Source: Rheinheimera texasensis DSM 17496
Lineage (GTDB): Bacteria > Pseudomonadota > Gammaproteobacteria > Enterobacterales > Alteromonadaceae
DNA length: 64,000 nucleotides
Assembly (NCBI RefSeq): GCF_000711985.1
Contig: NZ_JONU01000008.1
Coordinates: forward strand, 248,001 to 312,000
Direction of reading: 5' to 3'
Shown piece by piece: positions 54,334 through 64,000 of this stretch. The notes beneath the pieces are model-generated. The model had not been told where the DNA came from and ran no database searches. It saw only the letters and a list, made by a program, of their open reading frames with translations. The position numbers and the translations under genes were made by a program. Each line of letters opens with the position of its first letter. Within the stretch, counting starts at the first letter, position 1.

Positions 54334-57300
54334 ATGAAATATACCGATATTTTTATTAAGAAACCGGTACTGGCAATAGTTGTCAGTCTGCTGATCCTGT
54401 TGGCTGGTATCCAGTCGCTCAGCAGCCTATCTGTGCGGCAGTACCCACGCAGCGATATTGCGGTGATCAAAATCACCACAGTGTATATCGGTGCAAATTC
54501 TGATGTGATCCGCGGTTTTATCACTTCGCCGATTGAGCGTGCTATCGCGTCAGCTGGCGGCATTGATTACATCGAATCACAAAGCAGCATGGGCGTTTCG
54601 ACTATAACGGCGCACCTGTTGCTGAACTATGACCCGTTAAAGGCAATGACAGAAATCAGTGCCAAAGTGAATCAGGTGCGCGGTGAATTGCCACCGGAAG
54701 CGGAAGTGCCTTCGTTGGCGATTGAAGCTGCCGACAGCCAGTTCGCTCAGGCGTACTTAAGCTTCAGCTCTGACATCCTGGAACAGAACCAAATCACCGA
54801 GTTTTTGACCCGTTCAGTACAACCGCGTCTAATCGCTATCAACGGTGTGCAAAAAGCAGAAATTCTCGGTGGCCGCACTTTCGCAATGCGGATTTGGCTG
54901 AAGACCGAAAAAATGGCTGCGGTCGGCGTAACGCCGGCTGAAATCCGCGCGGCGCTGCAAGCGCAAAACGTGCAGGCGGCTATCGGTCAGACCAAAGGCA
55001 GTTATACCCAGGTCAATTTGAATGCGAACGCTGGCCTGACAAACGTTGAGGATTTCCGTCGTATTGTGGTGCGACAAAATGCCGACGGCGTGATCCGCCT
55101 GGCTGATGTCGCTGACATCGTGCTTGGGGCTGATGATTACAGTGTCGAAGTGAATTACTCCGGTCAGACTGCAGTATTTATGGGCGTGTTTGTCGCGCCG
55201 AATGCCAACAGCCTGGAAGTTATTCGCAATGTCACGGCTGAGATGGAGAAAATCAAAGCGGATTTACCGGCAGGTTTATCAGGTGAAGTCTCTTACGATG
55301 CCACCAAATATATCGATGCCGCCATTCAGGATGTGATTAAAACCCTGGCTGAAACGCTGATTATCATCATTATTGTAATTTTCCTGTTCCTCGGTTTCAG
55401 CCGTTCCGTGCTGATCCCGCTGGTTGCGATCCCGTTATCGTTAATCGGTGCCGTGTTTATCATGCAGCTTTGCGGTTTCTCACTGAACCTGCTGACCTTG
55501 TTGTCGATTGTATTGTCGGTCGGTCTGGTCGTTGATGACGCGATTGTCATGGTTGAAAACATCGAGCGGCATATTCAGGAAGGTTTAAAACCGTTTCATG
55601 CATCGCTGGTGGCAGCACGTGAACTCGCAGGTCCCATCCTGGCGATGACGGTCACGCTGATGTCGGTGTATATCCCCATCGGTCTGCAGGGGGGGTTAAC
55701 CGGGACTTTATTCCGCGAGTTTGCCATTACGCTGGCTGGCGCTGTGACTATCTCGGCTATCGTCGCTGTGACTTTATCACCGATGATGGCATCGCGGATG
55801 TTGTCGCCACACCGCGAAATTAAAGCGCCATTATCGAAGATTTTTGACCGCTTTTCGGCGTTTTACAGCCGTAAGCTCAATGCTACTTTGGAAAACCGCA
55901 TCGGCGTTTACCTGTTCTGGATTTTTATCTCGCTTAGTGTGGTGCCGCTGTACATCATGTCGAGCAAAGAGCTGGCGCCTACAGAAGATCAGGGCGTTAT
56001 CTTTGGTATTGTCGACACACCGGCGAACTCGACTATTGATCAGGCATCCTTTTACGGCAAGCAGGTCAATGAAGTTTTTATGAGCGTGCCTGAAACTGAC
56101 TTTACCTTCCAGATCACCTTCCCGACCGGTGGCTTCAGTGGCATGGTGACCAAACCATGGTCTGAACGTGAGCGCACCACGACAGAAATTCTGCCGGATG
56201 TGCAGCAGAAACTTGGCGAAATTGCCGGGGTCCGGATCCTGCCGATCACACCGCCTTCATTACCCGGCGGTGGACAGTTCCCGATTGAGTTTGTGATTGC
56301 GTCTACTGCCGACAGTCAGGAAATTTATGACTACGCCTTAAAATTGCAGCAGACGTTTACGGCGAGCGGTAAGTTCTTCTTCCCGCCGATGCTGGATATG
56401 AAAATTGATCAGCCAGAATATCAGCTCAATATCGACCGCGAAAAGGTTGCCGATTTGGGGCTGGATATGCGCACTGTGACGCAGGATTTAGGCATTCTGC
56501 TGGGCGGTGGCTGGGTCAACCGCTTTAACAAAGATGGCCTGAGCTACAAAGTGATCCCACAAGTGAAGCGGATTGAACGGTTAACGCCGGACGATCTGAC
56601 CAAGCTGTATATCACGGGGCCGGACAACAGCATGATCCGGCTCGACCAGATAGCCACACTGACGCATTCCACAGTGCCGCGCTCGATTAACCGGATGCAG
56701 CAGTTGAACGCAGTGAAAATCTCCGGTGTCGGCGCGGGCTCGCTGGACGAAATGCTGAAGTATATGGAAACCGAAGCGCGTAAGATTTTACCAGCAACTT
56801 ATACCATCGATTACACCGGCGAATCGCGGCAGCTGAAGCGTGAAGGCAATACGTTCCTGCCGGCATTCCTGACGGCACTGACGATGATTTTCCTGGTGCT
56901 GGCAGCGCAGTACAACAGCTTCCGCGACCCTATAGTGATTTTGGCGGGCTCTGTGCCGCTGGCGATGTTTGGTGCGTTGATTTTCACCTTCTGGAAAATG
57001 TATGCCCCTATTCCACATTGGACAGACGCGATTAGCAGTACGCTGAATATCTATTCGCAGGTGGGTTTGGTGACGTTAGTAGGCCTGATCGCCCGTAACG
57101 GTATTCTGGTGGTGGAATTTGCCAATAAACTGCAGGAAGAGGGCCGCGCCAAAATCGATGCTATTCGCGAAGCCTCTGTACTGCGCTTACGTCCGGTATT
57201 GATGACCAGTATCGCCACTATTGCCGGCCATACGCCGCTGATTTTCGCGGAAGGTGCAGGTGCCGAAGCGCGCAATTCGATTGGTATCGTTCTGGTGTTT

Positions 57301-57414
57301 GGTATGACGATCGGCACTATCTTTACCTTGTTTGTACTGCCGTCGATTTATGTATTGCTGGCGAAAGACCACCAGAAAGACCTGATCCGGCAGGCGGAAC
57401 TCGAAGCAGTTTAA
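54334..57414 (+). CDS. RND-family multidrug efflux pump, inner membrane transporter
   Basis: A 1026-residue HAE1-type RND transporter with twelve membrane helices in two repeats. Proton-relay aspartates are in TM4 (SVGLVVDDAIVMVENIERH), and the typical porter-domain and second-repeat motifs (LVLAAQYNSFRDPIVI, GLIARNGILVVEF) are present. It would expel drugs, dyes or organic compounds using the proton gradient; substrate is not predictable. It lacks a neighbouring TolC gene or local regulator, and is distantly related to MexK/VexH-type pumps rather than AcrB. A terminator follows. Confidence 0.93.
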   Translation: MKYTDIFIKKPVLAIVVSLLILLAGIQSLSSLSVRQYPRSDIAVIKITTVYIGANSDVIRGFITSPIERAIASAGGIDYIESQSSMGVSTITAHLLLNYDPLKAMTEISAKVNQVRGELPPEAEVPSLAIEAADSQFAQAYLSFSSDILEQNQITEFLTRSVQPRLIAINGVQKAEILGGRTFAMRIWLKTEKMAAVGVTPAEIRAALQAQNVQAAIGQTKGSYTQVNLNANAGLTNVEDFRRIVVRQNADGVIRLADVADIVLGADDYSVEVNYSGQTAVFMGVFVAPNANSLEVIRNVTAEMEKIKADLPAGLSGEVSYDATKYIDAAIQDVIKTLAETLIIIIIVIFLFLGFSRSVLIPLVAIPLSLIGAVFIMQLCGFSLNLLTLLSIVLSVGLVVDDAIVMVENIERHIQEGLKPFHASLVAARELAGPILAMTVTLMSVYIPIGLQGGLTGTLFREFAITLAGAVTISAIVAVTLSPMMASRMLSPHREIKAPLSKIFDRFSAFYSRKLNATLENRIGVYLFWIFISLSVVPLYIMSSKELAPTEDQGVIFGIVDTPANSTIDQASFYGKQVNEVFMSVPETDFTFQITFPTGGFSGMVTKPWSERERTTTEILPDVQQKLGEIAGVRILPITPPSLPGGGQFPIEFVIASTADSQEIYDYALKLQQTFTASGKFFFPPMLDMKIDQPEYQLNIDREKVADLGLDMRTVTQDLGILLGGGWVNRFNKDGLSYKVIPQVKRIERLTPDDLTKLYITGPDNSMIRLDQIATLTHSTVPRSINRMQQLNAVKISGVGAGSLDEMLKYMETEARKILPATYTIDYTGESRQLKREGNTFLPAFLTALTMIFLVLAAQYNSFRDPIVILAGSVPLAMFGALIFTFWKMYAPIPHWTDAISSTLNIYSQVGLVTLVGLIARNGILVVEFANKLQEEGRAKIDAIREASVLRLRPVLMTSIATIAGHTPLIFAEGAGAEARNSIGIVLVFGMTIGTIFTLFVLPSIYVLLAKDHQKDLIRQAELEAV

Positions 57415-57428
57415 TCTGTGTAATGAAG

Positions 57429-57461
57429 CAAAAAGGGCAGCGATGGCTGCCCTTTGTTTTT
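57429..57461 (+). terminator. Intrinsic terminator of the RND operon
   Basis: AAAGGGCAGC (57432-57441), loop GATG, GCTGCCCTTT (57446-57455), G, then five T residues. Confidence 0.9.
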
Positions 57462-57521
57462 CCGGTGTAGCCCTCCACAATCTCTGTGAGTAATCCCGGT
57501 ATTTCTGCTATTGGAGCAGGC

Positions 57522-58037
57522 TTAAACCACTGAGATTTGTGTCAGATGCTGACGGATATGCAGCTGATGCGCCGCCTGAAAATCAGCATGACTCAGCGTG
57601 CCATAAGCAAAATGCGGCGCTAAGGTTGTTGCCGCAGCAAATTCATCCAATGCCTGTAATAAGCCTGCGAGCGCAACTTGTGGATCTAAACCGGCATCCA
57701 GTTCGGCCATACCTGGGATCGCTTCATCGAGCGGATGACGCATGGCACCGGCGGCTTTAAAGCCTTGCAGCGCTAAAGGCCCGATGCTGTGCACAAACCA
57801 CCAGCTGCGCTGTTGCGGATAGCCTTGATAAGAACCGCGTACACTCTGCGCCAGATGCTGAAAAATCTGACTGACATTCCAGCTGCCGCTGCTGTGCAGG
57901 GGCTTACCGGACATTTGCTTCAGTTCATTTTGTAGTGCCGTTAAATCCGCCACAAAGCGGCTGCCGGCCAGATAAAGTCCGGCCACACTGGCAGCGGTCA
58001 CTGCTGTACCTGCCAGCAAAAATTTACGCCTGTTCAT
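57522..58037 (-). CDS. DUF1569 (DinB-like) protein with twin-arginine-like signal
   Basis: A 171-residue protein. The N-terminus [21 protein letters not shown] resembles a twin-arginine signal or anchor (RRKFLLAG), after which a four-helix DinB-like domain follows: [20 protein letters not shown] is the first conserved block and [20 protein letters not shown] holds the C-terminal histidines. DUF1569 proteins have unknown function; related DinB proteins are metal-dependent thiol or nucleophile transferases. It overlaps the end of cca by 14 bases and is probably co-translated. Confidence 0.8.
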   Translation of the reverse strand: MNRRKFLLAGTAVTAASVAGLYLAGSRFVADLTALQNELKQMSGKPLHSSGSWNVSQIFQHLAQSVRGSYQGYPQQRSWWFVHSIGPLALQGFKAAGAMRHPLDEAIPGMAELDAGLDPQVALAGLLQALDEFAAATTLAPHFAYGTLSHADFQAAHQLHIRQHLTQISVV

Positions 58038-59274
58038 TGGTTATTTTCCTGAAAGAAGAAATTTGTTGTTGTACAGCATCCAGCCGCGCTGCCGCGACAG
58101 CCTGTTTCATTGCTTCGCCTTTGTGGCCGGCAGCGACCAGCGCTTTAATATCGACAGCCCGCGCAGCTGTGGCTAGGCTGCGCAAATATTCTGCCTGCGG
58201 ATACTCCGCCTGCTCAAAACCGGTACGGCCGCGTAAATCAGCGATACAGCAAGTCAGCAGCAATTCCAGCCGTTCTGGTTTGCGCCACAGATCGATGCCA
58301 TCAAACAGTTTCAGTACAGTGACAGCCCGCAGTTCCAGTGCTTTGTGTATCAGCTGATGATATTCACAGGCAAGCAAAGCCAAATCACGGCAATCGTTTG
58401 GAATACGCAAACGCTGACACATGGCTTCGATGAGCGGCAATCCGCTGTGTTCGTGGCCATGATGCGAAGGCCAAAGTTCCGGCGCAGTCAGGCCTTTGCC
58501 AACATCGTGACACAACGCGGCGAAGCGCACGTCCAGGCGTTGCGATAGCAAAGCGGCTTGCTGTAGCACCAGCATGCAATGCACGCCGGTATCAATTTCC
58601 GGATGCCATCGTGGCGGATTCGGTACGCCCCATAATACCGACAACTCCGGCATCAGCACTTCAAGTGCGCCAACTTGTTGTAATAATTCAAAATAAGCCG
58701 CAGGTGTAGTTTCCAGCAAAGCGCGGGCGGTTTCCTGCCAGACACGCTCTGCGGTCAGGTGCTGTAATTCGCCGCTGCGACTGAGCTGCTGCATCAAGGC
58801 TAAGGTCTCTGCGGCGACAGTAAAACCGCGGTCGGCAAACCGTGCATAAAACCGTGCCACCCTTAATACCCGCAACGGGTCTTCAACAAAAGCAGCAGAC
58901 ACATGGCGCAGCTTTTTATCTGCCAAATCCTGCTGGCCACCATAAGGGTCGGTGATGACACCTGTTTGCGGGTCCTGCGCCATGGCATTGATAGTCAGGT
59001 CACGGCGTAACAGGTCCTCTTCTAAGGACACGTCCGGCGCGTAATAACAGGCAAAGCCGTTATAACCCTGGCCTTGTTTGCGTTCGGTACGCGCCAGGGC
59101 ATATTCCTGTTTGGTTTTGGGGTGGATAAATACCGGGAAATCTTTGCCGACCGCCTGATAACCTTCGGCCAGCATTTGCTCCGGTGTGGTGCCGACCACC
59201 ATAAAATCCTGGTCCTGGCATGGCAGTCCCAACAAAGCATCACGCACGGCGCCGCCGACAAGATAAATCTTCAC
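58024..59274 (-). CDS. cca: CCA-adding tRNA nucleotidyltransferase
   Basis: A 416-residue class II nucleotidyltransferase that builds or repairs the 3' CCA of tRNAs. Motif A is [13 protein letters not shown] with [20 protein letters not shown] is motif B/C, and an HD domain ([27 protein letters not shown]) fits the E. coli type with phosphatase activity. Start is the GTG at 59274 (VKIYLVGG) with AGGA upstream; longer frames are unlike the family. Divergent from the exeA-like gene. Confidence 0.95.
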   Translation of the reverse strand: MKIYLVGGAVRDALLGLPCQDQDFMVVGTTPEQMLAEGYQAVGKDFPVFIHPKTKQEYALARTERKQGQGYNGFACYYAPDVSLEEDLLRRDLTINAMAQDPQTGVITDPYGGQQDLADKKLRHVSAAFVEDPLRVLRVARFYARFADRGFTVAAETLALMQQLSRSGELQHLTAERVWQETARALLETTPAAYFELLQQVGALEVLMPELSVLWGVPNPPRWHPEIDTGVHCMLVLQQAALLSQRLDVRFAALCHDVGKGLTAPELWPSHHGHEHSGLPLIEAMCQRLRIPNDCRDLALLACEYHQLIHKALELRAVTVLKLFDGIDLWRKPERLELLLTCCIADLRGRTGFEQAEYPQAEYLRSLATAARAVDIKALVAAGHKGEAMKQAVAAARLDAVQQQISSFRKITNEQA

Positions 59275-59350
59275 ACGCTTTCCTGACAGGTGATTTTTTG
59301 CCATTATAACGCTCCAGCAACAATTGCGCTCCAGGTCTGAGCAGGAAGCC

Positions 59351-60271
59351 ATGTACACCGCATTTTTTGGCCTGAACAGCCAGCCGTTTTCCATCGCGCC
59401 CAACCCTGAATTTATGTATCTGGGCAATCGCCACACTGAGGCGCTGGCGCATTTACGTTATGGGCTGGGCGATGCAGGGGGCTTTGTATTGCTGACCGGT
59501 GAAGTGGGGACCGGTAAAACCACGGTATCGCGGTGTTTGCTGGCCGAGTTACCGGCCAATACGCAAGTGGCTTTTATCCTCAATCCGACATTATCTGAAC
59601 TGGAACTGCTGGCGGCGATTTGTGATGAGCTGAAAATCCGCTACAAAAAAACCGATGCCAGCCTGAAACTGCTGACCGATAAAATCACCGGCAAACTGCA
59701 AAAAAACCATCAGGCCGGCATCAATACCATTCTGATCATCGACGAAGCGCAGCATCTGCAGCCGGCAGTGCTGGAGCAGTTGCGGTTGCTGACCAACCTG
59801 GAGACCAATACCAAGAAATTGCTGCAGGTGATTTTAATTGGTCAGCCGGAGCTGCAGCAGTTATTGCAACGGCAGGATTTACGTCAGTTAGCCCAGCGGA
59901 TCACGGCGCGGTATCACTTAATGCCGCTGACCTTGCCTGAAGTGAAGTATTATGTCGAACACCGGCTGCAGGTGGCCGGTTGCAGCAGACCGGTATTTAC
60001 CGAAGCGGCGCTGAAAAAATTATTTGAATTTTCCGGTGGTATTCCACGTCTGTTAAATTTGCTGTGCGACCGCGCTTTGTTAGGCGGCTACAGCCAGCAA
60101 AAAGCCCAGGTCGATGGCCGGTTAATTGAACTGGCAGCGGCGGAAATTCTGGCGATTAAGCCGGCTGCCGCCAAAGCGACGTTGCCGGTCTGGCTTTGGC
60201 CATTGTTGTTTGTGTTGTGTCTGGCGCTTGGCGTCAGTCTGTCCTTGTTATGGTTACAAACCTCAGTTTAA
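59351..60271 (+). CDS. ExeA/GspA-like AAA ATPase
   Basis: A 306-residue membrane-anchored AAA ATPase. [20 protein letters not shown] is the family start, Walker A is [12 protein letters not shown], Walker [13 protein letters not shown], and the sensor region [22 protein letters not shown]-terminal membrane helix lies at about 280-302. The Aeromonas ExeA works with ExeB to assemble the type II secretin through peptidoglycan; MshM of the MSHA pilus is a close relative. The next gene is ExeB/GspB-like, favouring ExeA. No peptidoglycan-binding domain is present at the C-terminus, unlike Aeromonas ExeA. Confidence 0.85.
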   Translation: MYTAFFGLNSQPFSIAPNPEFMYLGNRHTEALAHLRYGLGDAGGFVLLTGEVGTGKTTVSRCLLAELPANTQVAFILNPTLSELELLAAICDELKIRYKKTDASLKLLTDKITGKLQKNHQAGINTILIIDEAQHLQPAVLEQLRLLTNLETNTKKLLQVILIGQPELQQLLQRQDLRQLAQRITARYHLMPLTLPEVKYYVEHRLQVAGCSRPVFTEAALKKLFEFSGGIPRLLNLLCDRALLGGYSQQKAQVDGRLIELAAAEILAIKPAAAKATLPVWLWPLLFVLCLALGVSLSLLWLQTSV

Positions 60272-60289
60272 CCGGAGTCCGGGTTTTTT

Positions 60290-61108
60290 ATGTCGTTATT
60301 AATGGATGCACTAAAACAGCAGAATCAGACTGCCGCTGACACCGCCGCACCGCAAGCAATGCCGGGGCGCGGCTGGCAGTATCTGGCTATCGTTTTGTTG
60401 GTGCTGTGTGGTCTGGGACTGGGCTTTGCGCTGGCGTTTTGGCTGACGCAGCAACCTGCTGTTGAACCCGCGCCTGCTGTGGCGCCTGCGCCCATCGCAG
60501 TGGTCAGTGCACCGGCTTTACCGCCGGCAAACCCTGGCCTCATCCTCAGTGATTTAACCGCAGTGCCAACTGCAGAAGAGCAGGAGGAACAGCTGGTGAT
60601 TTCCGCCGAGCGCGGAGAATCCCAGGGGCAGAGCCTGGACGAGCAAGTCGCAGTGCTGGAACAGTTTGATGAAGCCACGCCGATGCAGGAAGCAGACCCG
60701 GACGCGCCGGTAGCAGATCTACCGGCACAACAAGCTGAACTCAGTGCAGATGAGGTTCCTCAGGAATTAAAAGACAAATTCCAATATGCGCTGGAGGCCG
60801 CCAAAGGTACGACCCGCCCAGCCAAAGTGACAGAACATGCCGCGCCGGCCCGCGATATCCGCACACTGGATGACACATTGCAACGTCAGATAGCGCCGCT
60901 ACGGTTTGAAGCGCATGTGTATGCAACTGAACCCAAGCAGCGCTGGGTGAAAGTCAATGGTAAAGATTTACAGGAAGGCCAGTGGATCACGGCGGATATT
61001 CAATTAAAAGAAATCACGCCGAACTATGTATTGATGCAAACCGGCCGGCAGATGTTCAGTATGGAAGCCTTGTCTGAATGGTCGTACCGGCTGAAAACAC
61101 AGCCTTGA
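60290..61108 (+). CDS. GspB/ExeB-like general secretion protein
   Basis: A 272-residue bitopic protein: MSLLMDALKQQNQ start (as in GspB), membrane helix (about 30-52), a Pro/Ala-rich and acidic periplasmic linker (about 55-195), and the GspB C-terminal domain (about 205-268) with LRFEAHVYATEPKQRWVKVN and GQWITADIQLKEITPNYVLM. Partner of the ATPase gene 18 bases upstream; together they would help place the type II secretin GspD, which is not in the window. A PulB/MshN-like role cannot be excluded. Confidence 0.82.
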   Translation: MSLLMDALKQQNQTAADTAAPQAMPGRGWQYLAIVLLVLCGLGLGFALAFWLTQQPAVEPAPAVAPAPIAVVSAPALPPANPGLILSDLTAVPTAEEQEEQLVISAERGESQGQSLDEQVAVLEQFDEATPMQEADPDAPVADLPAQQAELSADEVPQELKDKFQYALEAAKGTTRPAKVTEHAAPARDIRTLDDTLQRQIAPLRFEAHVYATEPKQRWVKVNGKDLQEGQWITADIQLKEITPNYVLMQTGRQMFSMEALSEWSYRLKTQP

Positions 61109-61114
61109 ATATCA

Positions 61115-62221
61115 TTAAAAATACTGTCGCAGGTCGAGGGCAAATTCGCTCAGATCTGCGGCGCCGACAATTTGCTCCTCCGGTAGTTTGGCCAAATCTA
61201 ATACCTTTGCCGGCAGATGATGCCGGTGCACACTGTGATAAAACAATTTCACTTTGGGTTTGTCGGCATACTTCGGATGATTTTCCAGTACCAGCGCCAG
61301 CTTGCCGGATCTCAGCCGCACGGCAGAACCTGGTGGATACAAACCAATCCCCAATAAAAACTGCTGAGTAAGCTTCGCATCTAAGCTTTGTCCGGCTGAT
61401 TTCAGCAGCTGAGCGCTGAGTTGCTGGCCACTGAGTTTATTTTGTTCCACCAGCTCTTGTAAGTTGGCGTACCGATTGACGATGGCCAGCAGCTGCGCAC
61501 CGGCAGATTGCTCAGCCAAAGGCGCCAGATGGCCTGCTACCGTATCCAGCACTTCCGCTGAGCAGGCAGACTGTTCCAGCAGCGCCAGACTATAAGGCAG
61601 AGCGGCCAGATCTGTGGTCTGCTCCTGTGGAAATAGCTGCTTCAGCTGCGCTTTGCCGGCGTCATGCAGTAACGCCGCCAGCGTGTATTGCTGCGCTGTG
61701 GTTTCCGGCAGTTGTAAGGTCTGGCAGAACGCCGCCATCAGACAAGCACAACGTATTGCATGGCGCAGCAGCGCATCGTCTTCTTGCAGCACCTGTTGCA
61801 GATAGAGCAAAGCTTGCGGATTGCGGCTGCTGCTTTCCAGCAGTTTGTCGCAATTTTGGCTGGGTTGGGTCAGGTCGACACTATCGGCGTGAGCCATTTT
61901 CTCAAAAGTGACAGCGGTTTGCTGACGGGTACTTTGCAAAGCCAGTTCAGTGCGGGCACATTCCTGCATGAAGTCGGTTCTGGGCTTTACAACCGGTGTG
62001 GCGCTCTCCGCTGGCGCGGCCGGCAGTTCTTTTGGTGGCGGCAGTTGCTGCTCCGGGTCGATAAATACCGCCGAAACACCTTTTTGTTTTAACGTTTCTA
62101 TTAACAGTTCGCTACGAACCCAGCCGGCATGTTTGATCACGACATCGCCGGTTTGACTGGCAACGCCTGTGACATAGCTGCCCAGTTGCAGATCATCTAT
62201 TGGTACCAGCTGTTTTGCCAT
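61115..62221 (-). CDS. DUF3391 plus degenerate HD-GYP domain protein
   Basis: A 368-residue cytoplasmic protein. The N-terminus (about 1-60, DDLQLGSYVTGVASQTGDVV, IKQKGVSAVFIDPE-like) is the DUF3391 domain that accompanies HD-GYP domains. The HD part keeps His154, HD at 186-187 and Lys190 (LLHDAGKA). The region where active enzymes have HHE and DG-x-GYP reads AGHLAPLAEQSAGAQLLAIVNRY: His is present once, but the GYP motif is gone. Hydrolysis of cyclic di-GMP is thus doubtful; the protein may bind it or act as a scaffold. Its stop is six bases from the convergent GspB-like stop. Confidence 0.8.
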   Translation of the reverse strand: MAKQLVPIDDLQLGSYVTGVASQTGDVVIKHAGWVRSELLIETLKQKGVSAVFIDPEQQLPPPKELPAAPAESATPVVKPRTDFMQECARTELALQSTRQQTAVTFEKMAHADSVDLTQPSQNCDKLLESSSRNPQALLYLQQVLQEDDALLRHAIRCACLMAAFCQTLQLPETTAQQYTLAALLHDAGKAQLKQLFPQEQTTDLAALPYSLALLEQSACSAEVLDTVAGHLAPLAEQSAGAQLLAIVNRYANLQELVEQNKLSGQQLSAQLLKSAGQSLDAKLTQQFLLGIGLYPPGSAVRLRSGKLALVLENHPKYADKPKVKLFYHSVHRHHLPAKVLDLAKLPEEQIVGAADLSEFALDLRQYF

Positions 62222-62329
62222 TTGAGTTATCCGCGAAGCATGTCACTGCACATTAAGCAAAACTGTACCAAATTGCAAAGTCCGGTAGTTGGGCGTTGTA
62301 CCTTGATGCTTCCCATCAGTGATACAAAT

Positions 62330-62359
62330 AAAAAAAGGCCCGCACAGCTGGCGGGCCTT
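62330..62359 (-). terminator. Intrinsic terminator of putA
   Basis: Minus strand GGCCCGC (62357-62351), loop of seven bases, GCGGGCC (62343-62337), then seven T residues. Confidence 0.9.
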
Positions 62360-62377
62360 GATGGACGTGGACTGAGA

Positions 62378-64000
62378 TTAAACCGCGTTGTCGCTCATCG
62401 TCATCAGCGAAGCGTTGCCGCCGGCTGCTGTGGTGTTGATAGTCACAGTTTTTTCCGTGACCAGACGGTGTAACAGGCGCTCATCCGCAGGTGTAGTCAC
62501 CAGTGGTGAAATCGCGCCATCGCGGGCGGCAATCAGTTCGCCGGTCAGCGCTTTGACCGCACTGCCGGCTTCAATCACTGCGGCCGCGATCAGCGGGTTA
62601 CTGATCAGGGCTTTCAGTTGCGTCAGCTTCGCCACAACAAACAGCGCTGGCTGCAGATTGGCGTTCAGCAGCACTTTGCGCACAGCTTCCGCTTCGGCAA
62701 AGTCTTTGTCTTCCACTACCGCAACCACAGCGTTACCCGCTGCCAGAGCGGTCAGAACCGACAAGATCCAGTATTTAAAGCAGGCCGATTCGTCGCGAAT
62801 ACAGGCCACGACACCACGGGCTTCCAGGTGCAGTTGATTCGATTCACCGGTAGGTCCTGGCAGCTGAATAGGGGCCGCCAGTTCTTTTTCGATATGGCCA
62901 ATCAGGCCACGCGCACTGGCCAGCACTTGCGCCAGATCGCCTTCCTGTTTCACCACCACGGCATTAGATGCCAGCTGGGCGAGGAACTGACGCATCACAG
63001 AGCTGCGCGCCGTGATGTCTTTTTTCTGCCAGTCGACCTGCGCTTTGGCTGCCAGCTGCAGGCTTTGCTGCAATGCATTGTCATGGCCAGATGCGGCGAG
63101 CAGGCTGGCTTTTTTGTCTTCAGACAATGGTGCTTCAGTGACCTGCAGATTGTCTTTGATCAGACGTGTTAAGTAGAACGGACCACCGGCTTTTGGACCT
63201 GTACCGGACAAACCACGGCCACCGAATGGTTGCACGCCAACGACAGCACCAATCATATTGCGGTTGACGTAGATGTTACCGGCTTTGACTTCGCGCGCCA
63301 CCTGCGCCGTCACTTCGGCGATACGGCTATGCACGCCCATGGTCAGGCCGTAGCCTGTTGCGTTGATCTGTGCAATCACATCGTTCAGCTGCTCTGCTTT
63401 AAAGCGGATGATATGCACAACAGGACCAAAAACTTCGCGTTGCAACACCGCCAGATTAGCGATTTCATACAGTCGCGGTGCGAAGAAGAAATGACCTTCG
63501 CCAGCCGGAATTGGGCACTCGTAATGCAGTTTGGCTTTGCCTTCCAGATACTTCACGTGCGCGGTGAGGCCCGTCAGTGCTTTCTGGTCAATCACCGGGC
63601 CGACATCAGTGGATAACAATGACGGGTCGCCGACGTGTAATTCTTTCATTGCGCCTTTGATCATGTGAATGATCTTGTCGGCCACATCTTCCTGCAGGAA
63701 CAGCACACGCAGCGCGGAACAGCGCTGACCGGCGCTCTGGAAGCCGGAAGAGACCACATCATCGACCACTTGTTCTGGCAGCGCGGTGGAGTCGACGATC
63801 ATACAGTTCTGGCCACCGGTTTCGGCGATTAACGGCACCGGCTCGCCGCCCCGTTCGGCCAGTTTACGCGCGATCCAGCTGCCGGTTTCCGTTGAACCGG
63901 TGAACATCACCGCCTGAATGCGTAAGTCTGGTACCACATGCTCACCAATAATACGGCCCGGTGCGATGGTAAGTTCCACTACGCCAGCCGGCAGGCCGGC
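62378..64000 (-). CDS. putA: Bifunctional PutA, C-terminal part (5' end beyond window)
   Basis: The frame is open to the window edge (the first complete codon begins at base 64000). The visible 540 residues belong to the delta-1-pyrroline-5-carboxylate dehydrogenase half and the C-terminal domain of PutA: FTGSTETGSWIARKLAERGG, IAETGGQNCMIVDSTALPEQ, the catalytic cysteine loop SAGQRCSALRVLFLQ, EVFGPVVHIIRF and NRNMIGAVVGVQPFGGRGLS. The remaining 250 residues form the degenerate second ALDH-like domain found in long PutA proteins. It oxidises glutamate semialdehyde to glutamate; the N-terminal proline dehydrogenase and possible DNA-binding domain lie outside. A plain P5C dehydrogenase is excluded by the C-terminal extension. 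Confidence 0.93.
   Translation of the reverse strand, partial: AGLPAGVVELTIAPGRIIGEHVVPDLRIQAVMFTGSTETGSWIARKLAERGGEPVPLIAETGGQNCMIVDSTALPEQVVDDVVSSGFQSAGQRCSALRVLFLQEDVADKIIHMIKGAMKELHVGDPSLLSTDVGPVIDQKALTGLTAHVKYLEGKAKLHYECPIPAGEGHFFFAPRLYEIANLAVLQREVFGPVVHIIRFKAEQLNDVIAQINATGYGLTMGVHSRIAEVTAQVAREVKAGNIYVNRNMIGAVVGVQPFGGRGLSGTGPKAGGPFYLTRLIKDNLQVTEAPLSEDKKASLLAASGHDNALQQSLQLAAKAQVDWQKKDITARSSVMRQFLAQLASNAVVVKQEGDLAQVLASARGLIGHIEKELAAPIQLPGPTGESNQLHLEARGVVACIRDESACFKYWILSVLTALAAGNAVVAVVEDKDFAEAEAVRKVLLNANLQPALFVVAKLTQLKALISNPLIAAAVIEAGSAVKALTGELIAARDGAISPLVTTPADERLLHRLVTEKTVTINTTAAGGNASLMTMSDNAV

Noticed and set aside
1-64000. CRISPR arrays, insertion sequences, prophage or integron signals
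   Set aside because: No regular direct repeats, transposase or integrase frames, or attachment-site duplications were seen in the window.

Overview
The window looks like a piece of a gammaproteobacterial chromosome from the Alteromonadales/Chromatiaceae neighbourhood, most like Rheinheimera or a close relative; that placement is inferred from protein resemblance and gene order and was not tested by any search. Support comes from E. coli/Shewanella-type gene clusters (priA-ftsN-hslVU, metJ/metBL, argCBFGH, mrcA/pilMNOPQ-aroKB-damX-dam-rpe-trpS, rpsU-yqeY-dnaG-rpoD/tsaD). There are no transposases, integrases, phage genes or CRISPR arrays. Nearly all of it is core genome.

Layout. 1-3.5 kb: the 3' end of a GGDEF-EAL gene, a PAP2 phosphatase and a chemoreceptor. 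3.5-8.6 kb (minus): priA, ftsN, hslV, hslU and a DUF971 gene, with a heat-shock-type promoter before hslV. 8.7-15.2 kb: rpmE with a structured leader, a short malic enzyme with a long leader, and the methionine regulon metJ/metB-metL with MetJ boxes. 15.2-17.1 kb (minus): a RegB/RegA (PrrBA/ActSR)-type redox two-component pair. 17.1-18.4 kb: the most unusual stretch, with a hairpin terminator directly before regB, a 68-residue peptide with a textbook double-glycine leader, and an AT-rich polytopic membrane protein of unknown family. 18.5-26 kb: a DauA-like SulP transporter and argCBFGH behind probable ArgR sites.

26-41 kb: mrcA divergent from the type IV pilus assembly operon pilMNOPQ, then aroK, aroB, damX and dam. 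Next comes a minus-strand trio (DUF2970, a small unknown, a TorF-like porin), then rpe and trpS. gph, which lies between rpe and trpS in E. coli, is absent. 41.4-45.5 kb: an exported protein of unknown function, cstA with its tiny ybdD partner, and a tRNA-Ile2(CAU). 45.7-52 kb: the macromolecular synthesis operon facing tsaD, then plsY. 52-64 kb: folB-folK, an RND efflux pair, cca with an overlapping DUF1569 gene, an ExeA/ExeB-like pair, a degenerate HD-GYP protein, and the 3' part of putA running off the window.

The best candidate for something undescribed is the 17.1-18.4 kb locus: an orphan GG-leader peptide (29-residue predicted core) followed 29 bases later by a possible immunity or partner membrane protein, next to a redox sensor kinase, with no processing peptidase/exporter nearby. 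Coding starts were moved from the longest possible ORF where a ribosome binding site or family length argued for it; each case is stated.
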